DNA from: Acanthosepion esculentum
Taxonomy: Eukaryota; Mollusca; Cephalopoda; Sepiida; Sepiidae
NCBI GenBank assembly: GCA_964036315.1
Contig: OZ038485.1
Coordinates: 81,125,363-81,189,362, forward strand
Direction of reading: 5' to 3'
DNA length: 64,000 bases
Numbering within the stretch: the stretch's first letter is position 1; each line of letters starts with the position of its first letter. The notes under the pieces are model-generated. The model did not search any database and was not told the origin of the DNA. It worked only from the letters and a program-made list of their open reading frames with translations. Made by a program: the position numbers and the translations under genes. Of this stretch, positions 55,670 to 64,000 are shown piece by piece.

Positions 55670-55770
55670 GTAATTGTTTACATTGTTCGGACTGTTGTCC
55701 TCATCTTTATTGCCATATTCAGGACGTTTCGGTTGTTGTACGCTTCGGCCTTCGTCAGGTGATTGGAATT
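55670..55770 (-). ncRNA. Penelope-type terminal repeat with hammerhead core
   Basis: Minus strand: CTGACGA (55752-55758), a GGCCG...CAACC arm pair weakened by two changes, then GAAAC (55736-55740) followed immediately by GTC (55733-55735). With no stem III loop, the ACGT at this junction could only pair between two molecules. It lies about 200 bp upstream of the GIY-YIG relic. Relatives: 16120-16220, 60590-60720 and 63785-63900. Confidence 0.5.
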
Positions 55771-55919
55771 TCGAACAGAACCTTTTATATTCCCAAATAT
55801 TCCTGAGTGAGCTAAAACACATAAAACAAAAGTTAGTCAATAATAATTTTCAAAAGTACATCATCGATAAACAAATAAAATTATTTTTACAAAAAAAAAA
55901 TACACGTCACAGGTAATAA

Positions 55920-56575
55920 AAATGCCGCGAAATAAAACATCAACATATTTTACTGCAACCAGATGCACAATAATTATAAGCAGGACGATTTCGCTATACG
56001 AATGATCATTAAAGACCTTATTTTTGCCGTAATTCCCGAAAAATATGTAAATTTTATAATATATTACAGAAAATTAAAAACCGCAAACCTTGTCACTAAT
56101 CAAAATAACCTCATCAAATCTAAACTAGCGATAACAAATATAGTCTACCAACTTCAGTGCCCTGTACAAAACTATGTTTCTTATAATAAATCAAATACCT
56201 GTAACGGAGATATTGCCACCTATTTGAGTAGACACCTCACATGTCACTTGCTAAAAATGCTAGATCTCCACAATTTACAAGAAATCTTAAGAAAAATTCT
56301 GGTTGAAAACACTAAAATTCTATATAAATCACATTACCGGAAACATCTCGCTATAAGAGAGGTCCTGTGTACTAAACATTTCTCTCTCGCTATCAATCTC
56401 ACCTTATTTAACAGTGGGTATGGTGTTATGAAAGTTTTAAAAAATAGAAAGACGTTCACGCGAAATTCAACAGTGCTCAACAAACGAAGGTTTGGAATAA
56501 ACGCCCATTATAGTATTCAATACAACATAAAAATACATCTTAAAAAGTCAAATATGAAGATAAATTAACAACACC
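55920..56575 (+). pseudogene. Penelope-like element GIY-YIG endonuclease relic
   Basis: A 201-residue open frame (55963-56568). Residues 33-50 (IYYRKLKTANLVTNQN) match the linker before the endonuclease of Penelope-like proteins. Residues 58-67 (TNIVYQLQCP) match the 'NIVYKFxCP' start. Residues 85-97 (ATYLSRHLTCHLL) match 'TLSRRLTxHL', which carries the conserved Arg. The 'YIG' triplet itself is degraded (around SYNK, 73-76). The frame is long by chance or recent loss; the missing RT half and the degraded motif argue against function. Its 3' region (56570-56765) recurs at 48590-48790. Confidence 0.6.
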
Positions 56576-56764
56576 TAAAACAAAACCCATTGAAAATTGT
56601 GAATGAAGTGGCCCAAAACCTATGGACATATTCTGTACTCGTTTAATCCCACCAAACGGAAAAATGTAAAAATGTAAAAACGCCGGAAAAAAATAAATAA
56701 AAAATTAATTAAATTTTCCTAATATGTTATATTTAACGAAAGATGTTTAAAAGAAAGGTTGATG

Positions 56765-56765
<1 letters not shown>

Positions 56766-56834
<69 letters not shown>
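56766..56834. repeat. (TA)n microsatellite
   Basis: Separates the Penelope 3' region from a family-H terminal repeat. Confidence 0.95.
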
Positions 56835-56836
<2 letters not shown>

Positions 56837-56990
56837 GAAATATAGTCTTAAAATGTGCTATATTTATGGGATAAAGTGTTCAATATCAGAGATAGAGCGT
56901 GTGTAAATATAAAAGTGAACATAGAAGTCATCACTGAGAGGCGACATTCTGTTTCATGCTAGATGCAATCGTCAGGTCACGAGAGCTGTT
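56834..56990 (-). repeat. Terminal repeat family H with hammerhead candidate
   Basis: Inverted match to 38702-38835 and 36745-36885. On the minus strand: CTGACGA (56969-56975), stem TGC/GCA with loop ATCTA, GAAAC, loop AGAAT, GTC (56943-56945). The conserved blocks are complete; stem I next to the core is weak. Confidence 0.55.
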
Positions 56991-57082
56991 ATTTTTCTCG
57001 GCTATTTATATATACGGGTCAGTGGTGCATTGTGGGTAGTCTATTTTGTCGGTTATTTTACCGGAAGTCGTTTATTTGTTTA

Positions 57083-57225
<143 letters not shown>

Positions 57226-57329
57226 ATTGATGGAATTTTCAGTTGTCTTCAACGTATGAAGATCCAATAATCCAGGACACAAAACTGAACAGTCAGACTA
57301 CTTGCACATAGGATTTTATTATAGTTGTG

Positions 57330-57600
57330 AACTCTGAGAATTCCATGGAAGGAACATGTAAGCCACGGAGTAGTTTCGAGGAAAATGGAAATAAAATGAA
57401 CAGAAAGAGACAGTTGAAAAAAGTGCCTGGAAAATTTTACACTCACAAATTACCTAGAGGTCAGAACCTGGTGATAAGGGATAGTAAAAAGACAAAAATT
57501 GCTTAGAGCTACAATGGAGAGAAAGTTATGGAAAACCATGATTGCCAACGCCCTGAAGAGACACAGCACCTCCCGAAGCCAATGTACTGGTGATGAGGAG
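57330..57600 (+). pseudogene. RTE-like LINE C-terminus
   Basis: Plus strand: VVSRKMEIKMNRKRQLKKV, then after a gap MERKLWKTMIANALKRHST (57532-57590), the final block of the family ('RKLWRAMIA.VLKGHGT'). Confidence 0.6.
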
Positions 57601-57854
57601 GCTATGACGAGGATATGTGTGTTCATAGTTGTGGCAAGAATGATGTTGAACAAAAAATCAAACTGTATACAAACGCTTTTTCTATGATTAATTGTTAAAA
57701 TTGCATTTGCGCGGGTGTAGTCAATGGATCTTAGCAAAGATTATCCTTCTTCCATCATTGTGTTATGGTGCTACAGAATCACAAACAAAGAATTAACATG
57801 TACCACGCCACTTGATGACTTTCAACGACAGCAAAAGCTAAAAATGGATATCAC

Positions 57855-58136
57855 ATGTCACTCGAAGAGATAATAATGACATGATCAAGATGTTGACGTT
57901 CCATATTAATGAAAAGAGAATGATGACATAAACAAGACGTTGTGCAACTGTCCCAAACAAAAGGCTAGGAATAAAATCTCGATCAAGCCTGGAAAGTTCT
58001 ACAACTGCTGCTGGACTTGAAAAACCTATTTTTCTTAAGGATTCTTTTAAAGTAAATGATTTTATAAATTTCAACTGACTCGGGCTACTCAGTCAGTGAA
58101 TGCCGAATGTTTCATGAAGCGGCTAATATTACAATT
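57855..58136 (+). repeat. Dispersed repeat family X, copy 2
   Basis: Ends in 'gcggctaatattacaattac', at whose final TA the next transposon is inserted. Confidence 0.5.
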
Positions 58137-58137
58137 A

Positions 58138-58667
58138 CAAGGGTGTTTCATTAAGACGGATCAAAGTCATCAGTAAATAAAACAGTGTTATTGGTGAAAT
58201 TTTATTTATTTCTCTATTGGATCATGTTATTTAAGTCGTGGCAATTATGTGTGAAAGATAATATCGCCCAAATGTCCGCCAAGGCTTCGGCGGATTTCGT
58301 CTCTGCATAGTTGCTCTTCGATCTCACCAATATGTCAGATCTCATCCTTCAGCTGTTAAATTTTTGTTAGCTTATTGGCATAGGCCCTACTGACTCCAAA
58401 GGAAGAAATCTAAAGGCGTCAAGTCGCACGATCGTGGTGGTCAATTGACCTCTCTGTTGCGACCTGGGAACTTCTTATTCAAATTCTGTTTGAACGTCCA
58501 TTTTTGTAATCGGCTTCGATAACTTTAACTTTAATTGATTGTTAATCTTTCCATGGTTGAAATTGCCAAAGACTTAAGTTGGTGAATCTGAAAGAAAAAG
58601 AAAAAAATCGTTAGACGCTTAAACTTAATTCACATTTAAAGTCGAACCAAGTTATTGGAACATCCTT
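58138..58667 (-). mobile_element. Internally deleted mariner-like transposon (relative of 4015-4599)
   Basis: 530 bp between TA dinucleotides (58136-58137, 58668-58669). The ends CAAGGGTGTTTCATTAAG and, inverted, AAGGATGTTCCAATAACTTG are related. On the minus strand the start of the transposase (complement at about 58545-58560) is joined to its catalytic end, INWPPRSCDLTPLDFFLW, by a large deletion. The 58530-58660 part matches the arms at 4 kb. Confidence 0.7.
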
Positions 58668-58989
58668 TACCATTGGCAAAGACGAGTATAGTTATATTCA
58701 AAGCAAGCAGTGTTATTCCAGTTAACGTTCATGATAAGTAGAATGTCACATATTAAACGAAAATCGCTAAGTTGTCACCAAGAAATGTCCATCAGACCAT
58801 GAAGGAATCGAATGGGATTGGGGTGAAAGCTATTGCAAATGTACATAGGTACACACACTAACACACATATAGAGAAATTGATGGAATAGAACAGACTGTG
58901 ATATATAGAGAGGCGAACAGACAGAATTTCTCAAGAACGTTTTTGTAAATACGAATTTGTGTATGTTTTATTTAAGCTAAAATTTATGT

Positions 58990-59100
58990 ATAATAAAGTT
59001 TGACATTGCAGTTACGACTGAGTAGTGAGTTCGAACCTCAAAGGGTATTTCACACTTTTTTCCTACGCTATATCTAAGCTACACTTAGAAAATTAAGATA
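58990..59100 (+). repeat. tRNA-like SINE fragment
   Basis: 'tagtgagttcgaacctcaaa' is a good T-arm/B box; the downstream 'ctatatctaagctacactta' resembles the body at 3240-3440. Confidence 0.45.
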
Positions 59101-59333
59101 AAGTTTGCCACGGTTATTTTGTACATATACAACTTCGTTTTTTCCTTCATTCCTGGTATTTTGGGTTGGAATTGGTCGTTTTCATTTAGTGGCATACCAA
59201 CCTTTATGGGATATTAATGGCGAAATCTAAATAATTTGTACGCAATTTTATGGTTTCAGCTGCAGGATTCAATTGATAAATTGGGGTTCAAAATTACGCA
59301 AATATTAAAATAACACGGTATTTACAGTATTTA

Positions 59334-60010
59334 CTCTGTCTCCCCACTAATACGAGTTCTGACACAAGGTCTTTTTTAAGATGGGGTCCCGATTGCGTAC
59401 ACCCGGGCTGGGAACAAAAATTGCCCGCAGTCCCGGCAACCGTCGTCTGCGCTGGCCTCGGTGCGAGCACCGATCCCTCTCTCTAGTACAATGAGAGGGC
59501 GCGTCCTCGGGCAGCTGTTCTCCATGGTTCAGCACCTCTCAGTATTATTTTCCGCAGTTGTGAACCTGCCTTTTGACAGAGTTGCCCCTGATTGGACTCT
59601 GCTCGAAGACAGAGACGCAATAGAGAGATGATAACTAGATGTGTTACAAACCACTCGAGAGAGCAGTTTGCACACTAGGTACTTACTCTGTCTCCCGACT
59701 AAGACAAGTTGTGACAAAAGTTTTTTTTTTACGGTGGGGACCCCAGTACGTACACCAAGGCCGCAGCCCCCACAACCGTCGGCTGTGCTGGTCTCTGTGC
59801 AAGCACCGACCCCTCTCTCTGGTGCAATGAGAGAGCGCAGCCTCAGGCAACTGTTCCCAAGGGCTGGGCACCTCTCAGTATAATTTTCCTCAGTTGTGAC
59901 TCTGTTCTTAGACGGATCCACCCCTGAATGCAGTCTGTCCAAAAACAGAGACGCAACTGAGAGATGATAAATAATGTGTTAATGTGATCCAAACCCCTCG
60001 AGTGGGGGTA
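59334..60010. repeat. GC-richer tandem dimer of ~340 bp
   Basis: Unit 1 (about 59334-59685) and unit 2 (about 59686-60010) are alike throughout, roughly 75-80% by eye, beginning 'ttactctgtctcc' and ending 'gagagatgataa'. They stand out for GC content in an AT-rich window. Minus-strand frames in the two units are parallel (EQLPEDAPSHCTRERDRC and EQLPEAALSHCTRERGRC), but I recognise no protein. I cannot tell a repeat from a duplicated small gene. Confidence 0.6.
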
Positions 60011-60024
60011 CACACTAAATATGA

Positions 60025-60445
60025 AAATAGCACACATCTCATTTTCACAGATATATTTACCAAAATTTCACAAAAATATATTGAAATACTAAATGGTGTG
60101 TCTATTTGAAATACGAGTATCCACTAGAATAACGATTAAAGTAATAAAAGTCGGATTCAAAATAAAAACCATTAACTCTTTAGAAATATATACGTCTTCC
60201 ATAATGTCTTCCAGCATCCACCATCTTGACCCAGGGCAGCACTATCTCCTCAAGGAATTTGATGTAGGCATCTCTGTTGTGTCTGAGGCCCTCACCAACA
60301 AATTCGGGATTTCTTTTCTTAGAACGATCAGAGTGGGTTTTCCGAGTTGACGTACCTTCGTAATCACCATTAGACTTATCCAACTTTTTTCCGAATTCTC
60401 TGCACTGTCCTTAGATTGACACCCAAACACTCTGAAATGTCCATA
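60025..60445 (-). mobile_element. Internally deleted Tc1/mariner-superfamily element (family D), copy 3
   Basis: Minus strand: CSV-like head reduced to SNGDYEGTSTRKTHSDRSKK, then RNPEFVGEGLRHNRDAYIKF and LEEIVLPWVKMVDAGRH. The joint between the head (RNPEFV) and the catalytic half (EGLR..AYIK) falls at the same place as in 6842-7698. The right end is the noncoding 'cagatatatttaccaaaatt' shared with 48 kb. Confidence 0.65.
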
Positions 60446-60454
60446 TTACGGGTG

Positions 60455-60580
60455 ACTCAGTATCAGTTATCTCCCTTTAACTCAACTCTCCAAGTTTTGT
60501 TCATCTCTCGCTGTAGCCAGGTATCGAACTCACAAGTCTTTGGGTCAAGTGTCCCTCAGGCGTGGTATGTGTAACTGGAA
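60455..60580 (-). repeat. tRNA-like SINE, family S2, copy 1
   Basis: Minus strand: 'cttgacccaaagacttgtga' leads into 'gagttcgatacctgg' (B box), followed by a body 'ctacagcgagagatgaacaa'. The same order is found at 63905-64000. Confidence 0.5.
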
Positions 60581-60589
60581 AACATCTAC

Positions 60590-60720
60590 GCCGGTGGACA
60601 AAAATAAGCATTCAGTTTAGAATGAAGAAGGCCAGAGCGTACAACGGCCGAACCGTCGTGAATATGACAACAAAGATGAGGGCCACAATCCGAACACTGT
60701 AGATAGTATAAACGATCTTT
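60590..60720 (+). repeat. Penelope-type terminal repeat, degenerate hammerhead
   Basis: Plus strand: ATGAAGA, stem GGCC...GGCC, GAACC, GTC. Two core positions are changed relative to CTGANGA/GAAA. Confidence 0.45.
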
Positions 60721-60929
60721 TACTAAAGTGCGTATAATATAACAAATACATTTAATATTGAACTCAAAAAATCCCTTGTATATTCTACCTACAAAATAGA
60801 ATTGTAGACAGATATACAAGATCATATGCGTAAAAAAACAAAAACAGATTTTGCGACCTATATAAATTTTACACCCTATCAGCTTCGTCAGAACTGAGAT
60901 TGCATCATGTTAAACAAAGACAAACCCCG

Positions 60930-61310
60930 TCCTTGGTATGACGATAAACTACATACGCGTCCTGGGTAAGATGATGGACTACGTCCAACAGCAAGGCCTC
61001 TGATCAGGTTTTGAGGAGCGTGGACCCACCTCTTAATTGCTGGTGTTTCCGTGGTGGTAGCACCTGTTAGGGTCCTGGCCATGGGCAAATAATTAACCCC
61101 TAAACTGAGGTCAAAATATTATGAAAGTGTAAAAATAGGTTTTAATACCAGAAATACTTTGTAAAAAATTATTACCAGCAATACATTTTTTAAAAACATA
61201 TATTACAAGCAATATATTTTCGGAAAAAATATATTACCAGCAATAAAAATTGTCGGCATTAAATAACCCATTGAGGTTGATATGACGTAAGACAAACCAA
61301 AGACAAACCT
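60930..61310 (-). repeat. Dispersed repeat family T
   Basis: Same orientation and blocks as 2196-2700 ('acagcaaggcctc', 'aggagcgtgga', 'attaccagcaata'). Confidence 0.5.
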
Positions 61311-61329
61311 GCCAGCAACACAGATTCGA

Positions 61330-62620
61330 CTCTTCTAATCTCATTAGAATATTCTTTCTGTTCTGGTTAAATAAATTCACTGAGAAAATAAATCCTTGCT
61401 CACTTCTGTCTATTTTTTTACATAAACTTCATTTTGTTCTCTGTTCGATTGCAAGCTGTAAATTATATTCGCTGGAAATTTACCACTCCTGATCACAACT
61501 CTAATTTACGAACTGTAAAACAAGACAGCAACATATTCAGAGCATTATTTTATATGTAACCACATTCGTTTCATATCAACATCTGACCGCATTTGCTCTT
61601 GGGTGCGAACGATGTGCTTCCATTGTATCTACCGATGTTTAAATTACCGGCTATATATAAGACTTTCCTCAGAACAATGATTAAAAATGGCTTCAAGCAA
61701 ATGAATCCCGTAAGTCTTCTTTTTTAAGAAGACAATACTTTATCAGATCTAATAGACTGGCGCTATATAAACACAGAGAACTTTACGAAATAACAAAAAC
61801 CGCATTACTTGAAGACTTCAATAACGACAAATATAAAAGTGGGTAGCGCATGCAACTAGAAAGGAAAATAAAATATTATCGGTTTAAATTTGTCATCGTA
61901 AATGCGTAATTATTATCACTATTGCTGCATATGTCTTGCCTTGTGTCAGACTAAGTAAGCTAGCTAAATACTAAAAAAGATATTTTCAACTGTCCACTTT
62001 AATTTTCTCAGGCAAAACTAAACGAGGGGTGATTAAAGATGAAACCTGCATTATGATTGGTTGATTTATTGTCCTTTTAGAGCGAATGACCTAACCTGAC
62101 AAATGACAAGTGTTGCGGGAGTGTGAACGGTTAAATGGAGTGCCCTTGTAAAAACATGTCCATATTATGATCTGCGGGTCCCGGTAGATTTTTTTGTTTA
62201 TCGTTATTAAAGAGAATCACACGGCTTTTCGGCGCCACTTATGACAGCCGTGAATATTATAGAATGTGACAGACTTGGTGGAAAATGTTTAGAGTTCAAA
62301 TAATGTTTTAACTGTGTACTTTTCATGGTTTCATAGCTTTCTTTGCATTTAGAGTTTTGAAAAACAGGAAATTGTCCGGAACACTATAATTCTACTAATT
62401 CCTGCAATGGACATGTTCAACGTGCGCGAGCACACTCAAACACCCACCCACACACCCACCCACACACAAACGCACGCACACACAGAAGCAAGCCTTTACT
62501 ATTCTTTATTTTAATAATTAGACACGTGGAAACATACATAAACAAAAGCATAATTACACCCTCATTTTTACAACTACATACACTCAGTTGACTTGAGCGT
62601 GAAGCTTATAAGATTTTTCT
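61330..62620. other. No recognisable gene
   Basis: Mostly unique-looking; a short CACC/CA-rich run at 62435-62480. No coding signature by eye. Confidence 0.4.
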
Positions 62621-62624
62621 CTTA

Positions 62625-62800
62625 AACCATTTTCTTCATGAAAATAAATTTATCAAGTCCAGTAGCTATTATCGCTCTTTGATGTTTCCTTCCTAACCTT
62701 TTATTTGAAGTAGTGTGGAATGTCAACATCTTGATTATGCCATTATTTTTCATTCAAGTTCCATATGATATCAACTTTAGTTGATGCCGCTGTTGATAGT
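62625..62800 (-). repeat. Dispersed repeat family X, copy 3
   Basis: Minus strand: 'ataatcaagatgttgacatt' and 'gctactggacttgataaa'. Confidence 0.45.
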
Positions 62801-62884
62801 CAAGTGATGTGGTTTCTATCATTTGTTCAGTCAGTTATGTGCCAGGCGCTGTGGTAGACCTGTTGCCATCCAAGGCTATAGAAA

Positions 62885-63047
62885 CTGGTCTGTCCTGCCA
62901 TTTACCCATGGCTGGAGAGAGAGAAGAAGATTCATACCTTTCCCAAGGGTATTAGCACGTATGTGAATGTAATGGACTCGACTAAAATTCGAACTCGGCT
63001 CTCCGATTGCTCAATCCGAGAATCTATCCATTACTCCACCGTGCCTC
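62885..63047 (-). repeat. 5S/tRNA SINE, copy 4 (tRNA part)
   Basis: Minus strand: 'gtggagtaatggatagattc' and 'gagttcgaattttagtcgag', then the same body as at 49212-49518 ('acccttgggaaaggtatgaa'). The 5S part is absent. Confidence 0.55.
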
Positions 63048-63208
63048 CACCTATCATTTGTTACAGTTCCTTTTTTTTTTGTGAATCTGTAGCGCTAGTC
63101 CACAATCTTCAAAGAACGGTGGTCTTTGGTAAGGCTCTCAGGCTACATTCATTCAAGGCTATTTTAACCATCTTAGAAGGCAGTTGTATACAGCTGACAG
63201 TTTAGATA

Positions 63209-63395
63209 CAGTGTAACCCTGATATAAGAGAGTTGTCGGGGCCGGAGAAGAAGTATCTTATATCCGGGTTTCTCTTATATCCGGGCTTGGTCTGTTATAT
63301 ATACATTAACACAGGCTCTAATTTGGGACCAAAGAAAATATCTCTTATATCCGGGTTTCTCTTATATCCGGGTCTCTTATATCCGAGTTACACTG
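63209..63395. mobile_element. pogo/Tigger-like MITE
   Basis: 187 bp between TA dinucleotides (63207-63208, 63396-63397). The ends are CAGTGTAACCCTGATATAAG and, inverted, CAGTGTAACTCGGATATAAG. The inner part of the end ('cttatatccgggtttct') is repeated several times inside. No coding capacity. Superfamily inferred from terminus style only. Confidence 0.75.
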
Positions 63396-63399
63396 TACT

Positions 63400-63780
63400 T
63401 CTAAACGTGTAAGGATGCATGACATCCATACCAAAGTCTCGATTGTTTTGAGGGAGAATATTTCCCTACAAGTTTGGACTCGGCCGTCGGACGAAAGAAA
63501 TAAAAATACTCCTACATCAAGAGGAGTAGCAGAAGTAGCAGTAGCAGTAGTAGCCTTTGCTGAAAACACTTAGTCATTGACCGCTAAACATCCTCTTCCC
63601 TAGTTTCTATTCTACATTATGTTTCCCTGTACCAAGAGGTAATAAACTTGTTAAACCAATTGCGGTTTTATACTATTGTTATTGATATCTCAATTACAAC
63701 ATTTAAGATCGTTTCCAGGTTAATGTTTTGATTTTAAAGCAATTTGCGGTGTTGGGCGAAACTTCCTCTGCCGCGGCCTA
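63400..63780. other. No gene; short AGC/TAG repeat
   Basis: Contains 'gtagcagaagtagcagtagc' at 63525-63555; otherwise nothing recognised. Confidence 0.4.
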
Positions 63781-63784
63781 TTTT

Positions 63785-63900
63785 ATTTACACAATTTACG
63801 TAGTTCGGAGTGTCGTCCTCATTTTTGTTGCCATATTCGCGACGTTTTGGCCGTTGTACGCTCCGGCCTCCTTCAAGGTACTGCTATTTCGAATCGAACC
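63785..63900 (-). repeat. Penelope-type terminal repeat, degenerate hammerhead
   Basis: Minus strand: CTTGAAGGA in place of CTGANGA, a perfect GGCCG/CGGCC stem, AAAAC in place of GAAAC, then GTC. Stem II is better kept here than at 55.7 kb. Confidence 0.5.
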
Positions 63901-63904
63901 CTTT

Positions 63905-64000
63905 ATTTCCTCCTACGGGGTAGATTATTCTAGTTATTGTTCTCCTCAGCTGTATCCAGGTATTGAACTCAAAACTCTTTGGTCCAAGTCACTGGATTAC
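63905..64000 (-). repeat. tRNA-like SINE, family S2, copy 2 (cut by window end)
   Basis: Minus strand: 'cttggaccaaagagttttga' and 'gagttcaatacctgg', as at 60455-60580. Confidence 0.5.

Overview
The window reads as AT-rich, repeat-saturated animal DNA. I found no host protein-coding gene, rRNA gene or intact tRNA gene that I can defend. Nearly every recognisable segment is a relic of a transposable element, a SINE-like repeat, a microsatellite or a minisatellite. The mixture (RTE-like and Jockey/CR1-like LINEs, Penelope-like elements, several Tc1/mariner families, 5S/tRNA hybrid SINEs, very long TA tracts) fits a large lophotrochozoan genome. A coleoid cephalopod (octopus-like) is my best guess, held with only moderate confidence because it rests on repeat character and not on a marker gene.

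Layout. 0-10 kb: a Penelope reverse-transcriptase relic, LINE fragments, a palindromic DNA transposon (4.0-4.6 kb), an internally deleted Tc1/mariner-superfamily element with visible TIRs (6.8-7.7 kb), and hammerhead-ribozyme-like segments beside TA/CA microsatellites (8.3-9.9 kb). 10-21 kb: a 5S/tRNA SINE, RTE and Jockey/CR1 LINE relics, an 80-bp hairpin MITE inside a LINE, a 900-bp mariner inside an RTE LINE, and a solo LTR. 21-29 kb: inverted arrays of a TTTC-rich repeat, an unclassified repeat pair (15.3 and 23.2 kb), a second copy of the hairpin MITE and a longer LINE relic. 29-41 kb: LINE relics, three solo LTRs with target-site duplications (one splitting a tRNA-like sequence), the 3' end of another mariner, a second 5S/tRNA SINE, a perfect 65-bp-arm palindrome and two repeats carrying hammerhead cores. 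41-51 kb: LINE relics, a Tc1-like element in an RTE LINE, a 12 x 107-bp array grown from LINE sequence, a third 5S/tRNA SINE and a foldback-like pair of minisatellites. 51-64 kb: a second type of solo LTR, a Penelope GIY-YIG relic, two more deleted DNA transposons, a GC-richer tandem dimer and a pogo-like MITE.

The elements act as a layered record. Mariner, Tc1, MITE and LTR insertions sit in LINE, Penelope or tRNA-like copies, with TA or 4-5-bp duplications and, in several cases, a related empty site elsewhere in the window. The most interesting signal is a set of hammerhead-type cores (CTGANGA, stem II, GAAA, often GTC) in several different terminal-repeat families that mostly abut TA tracts. 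Two copies retain a well-paired core by eye, and others show diagnostic breaks.
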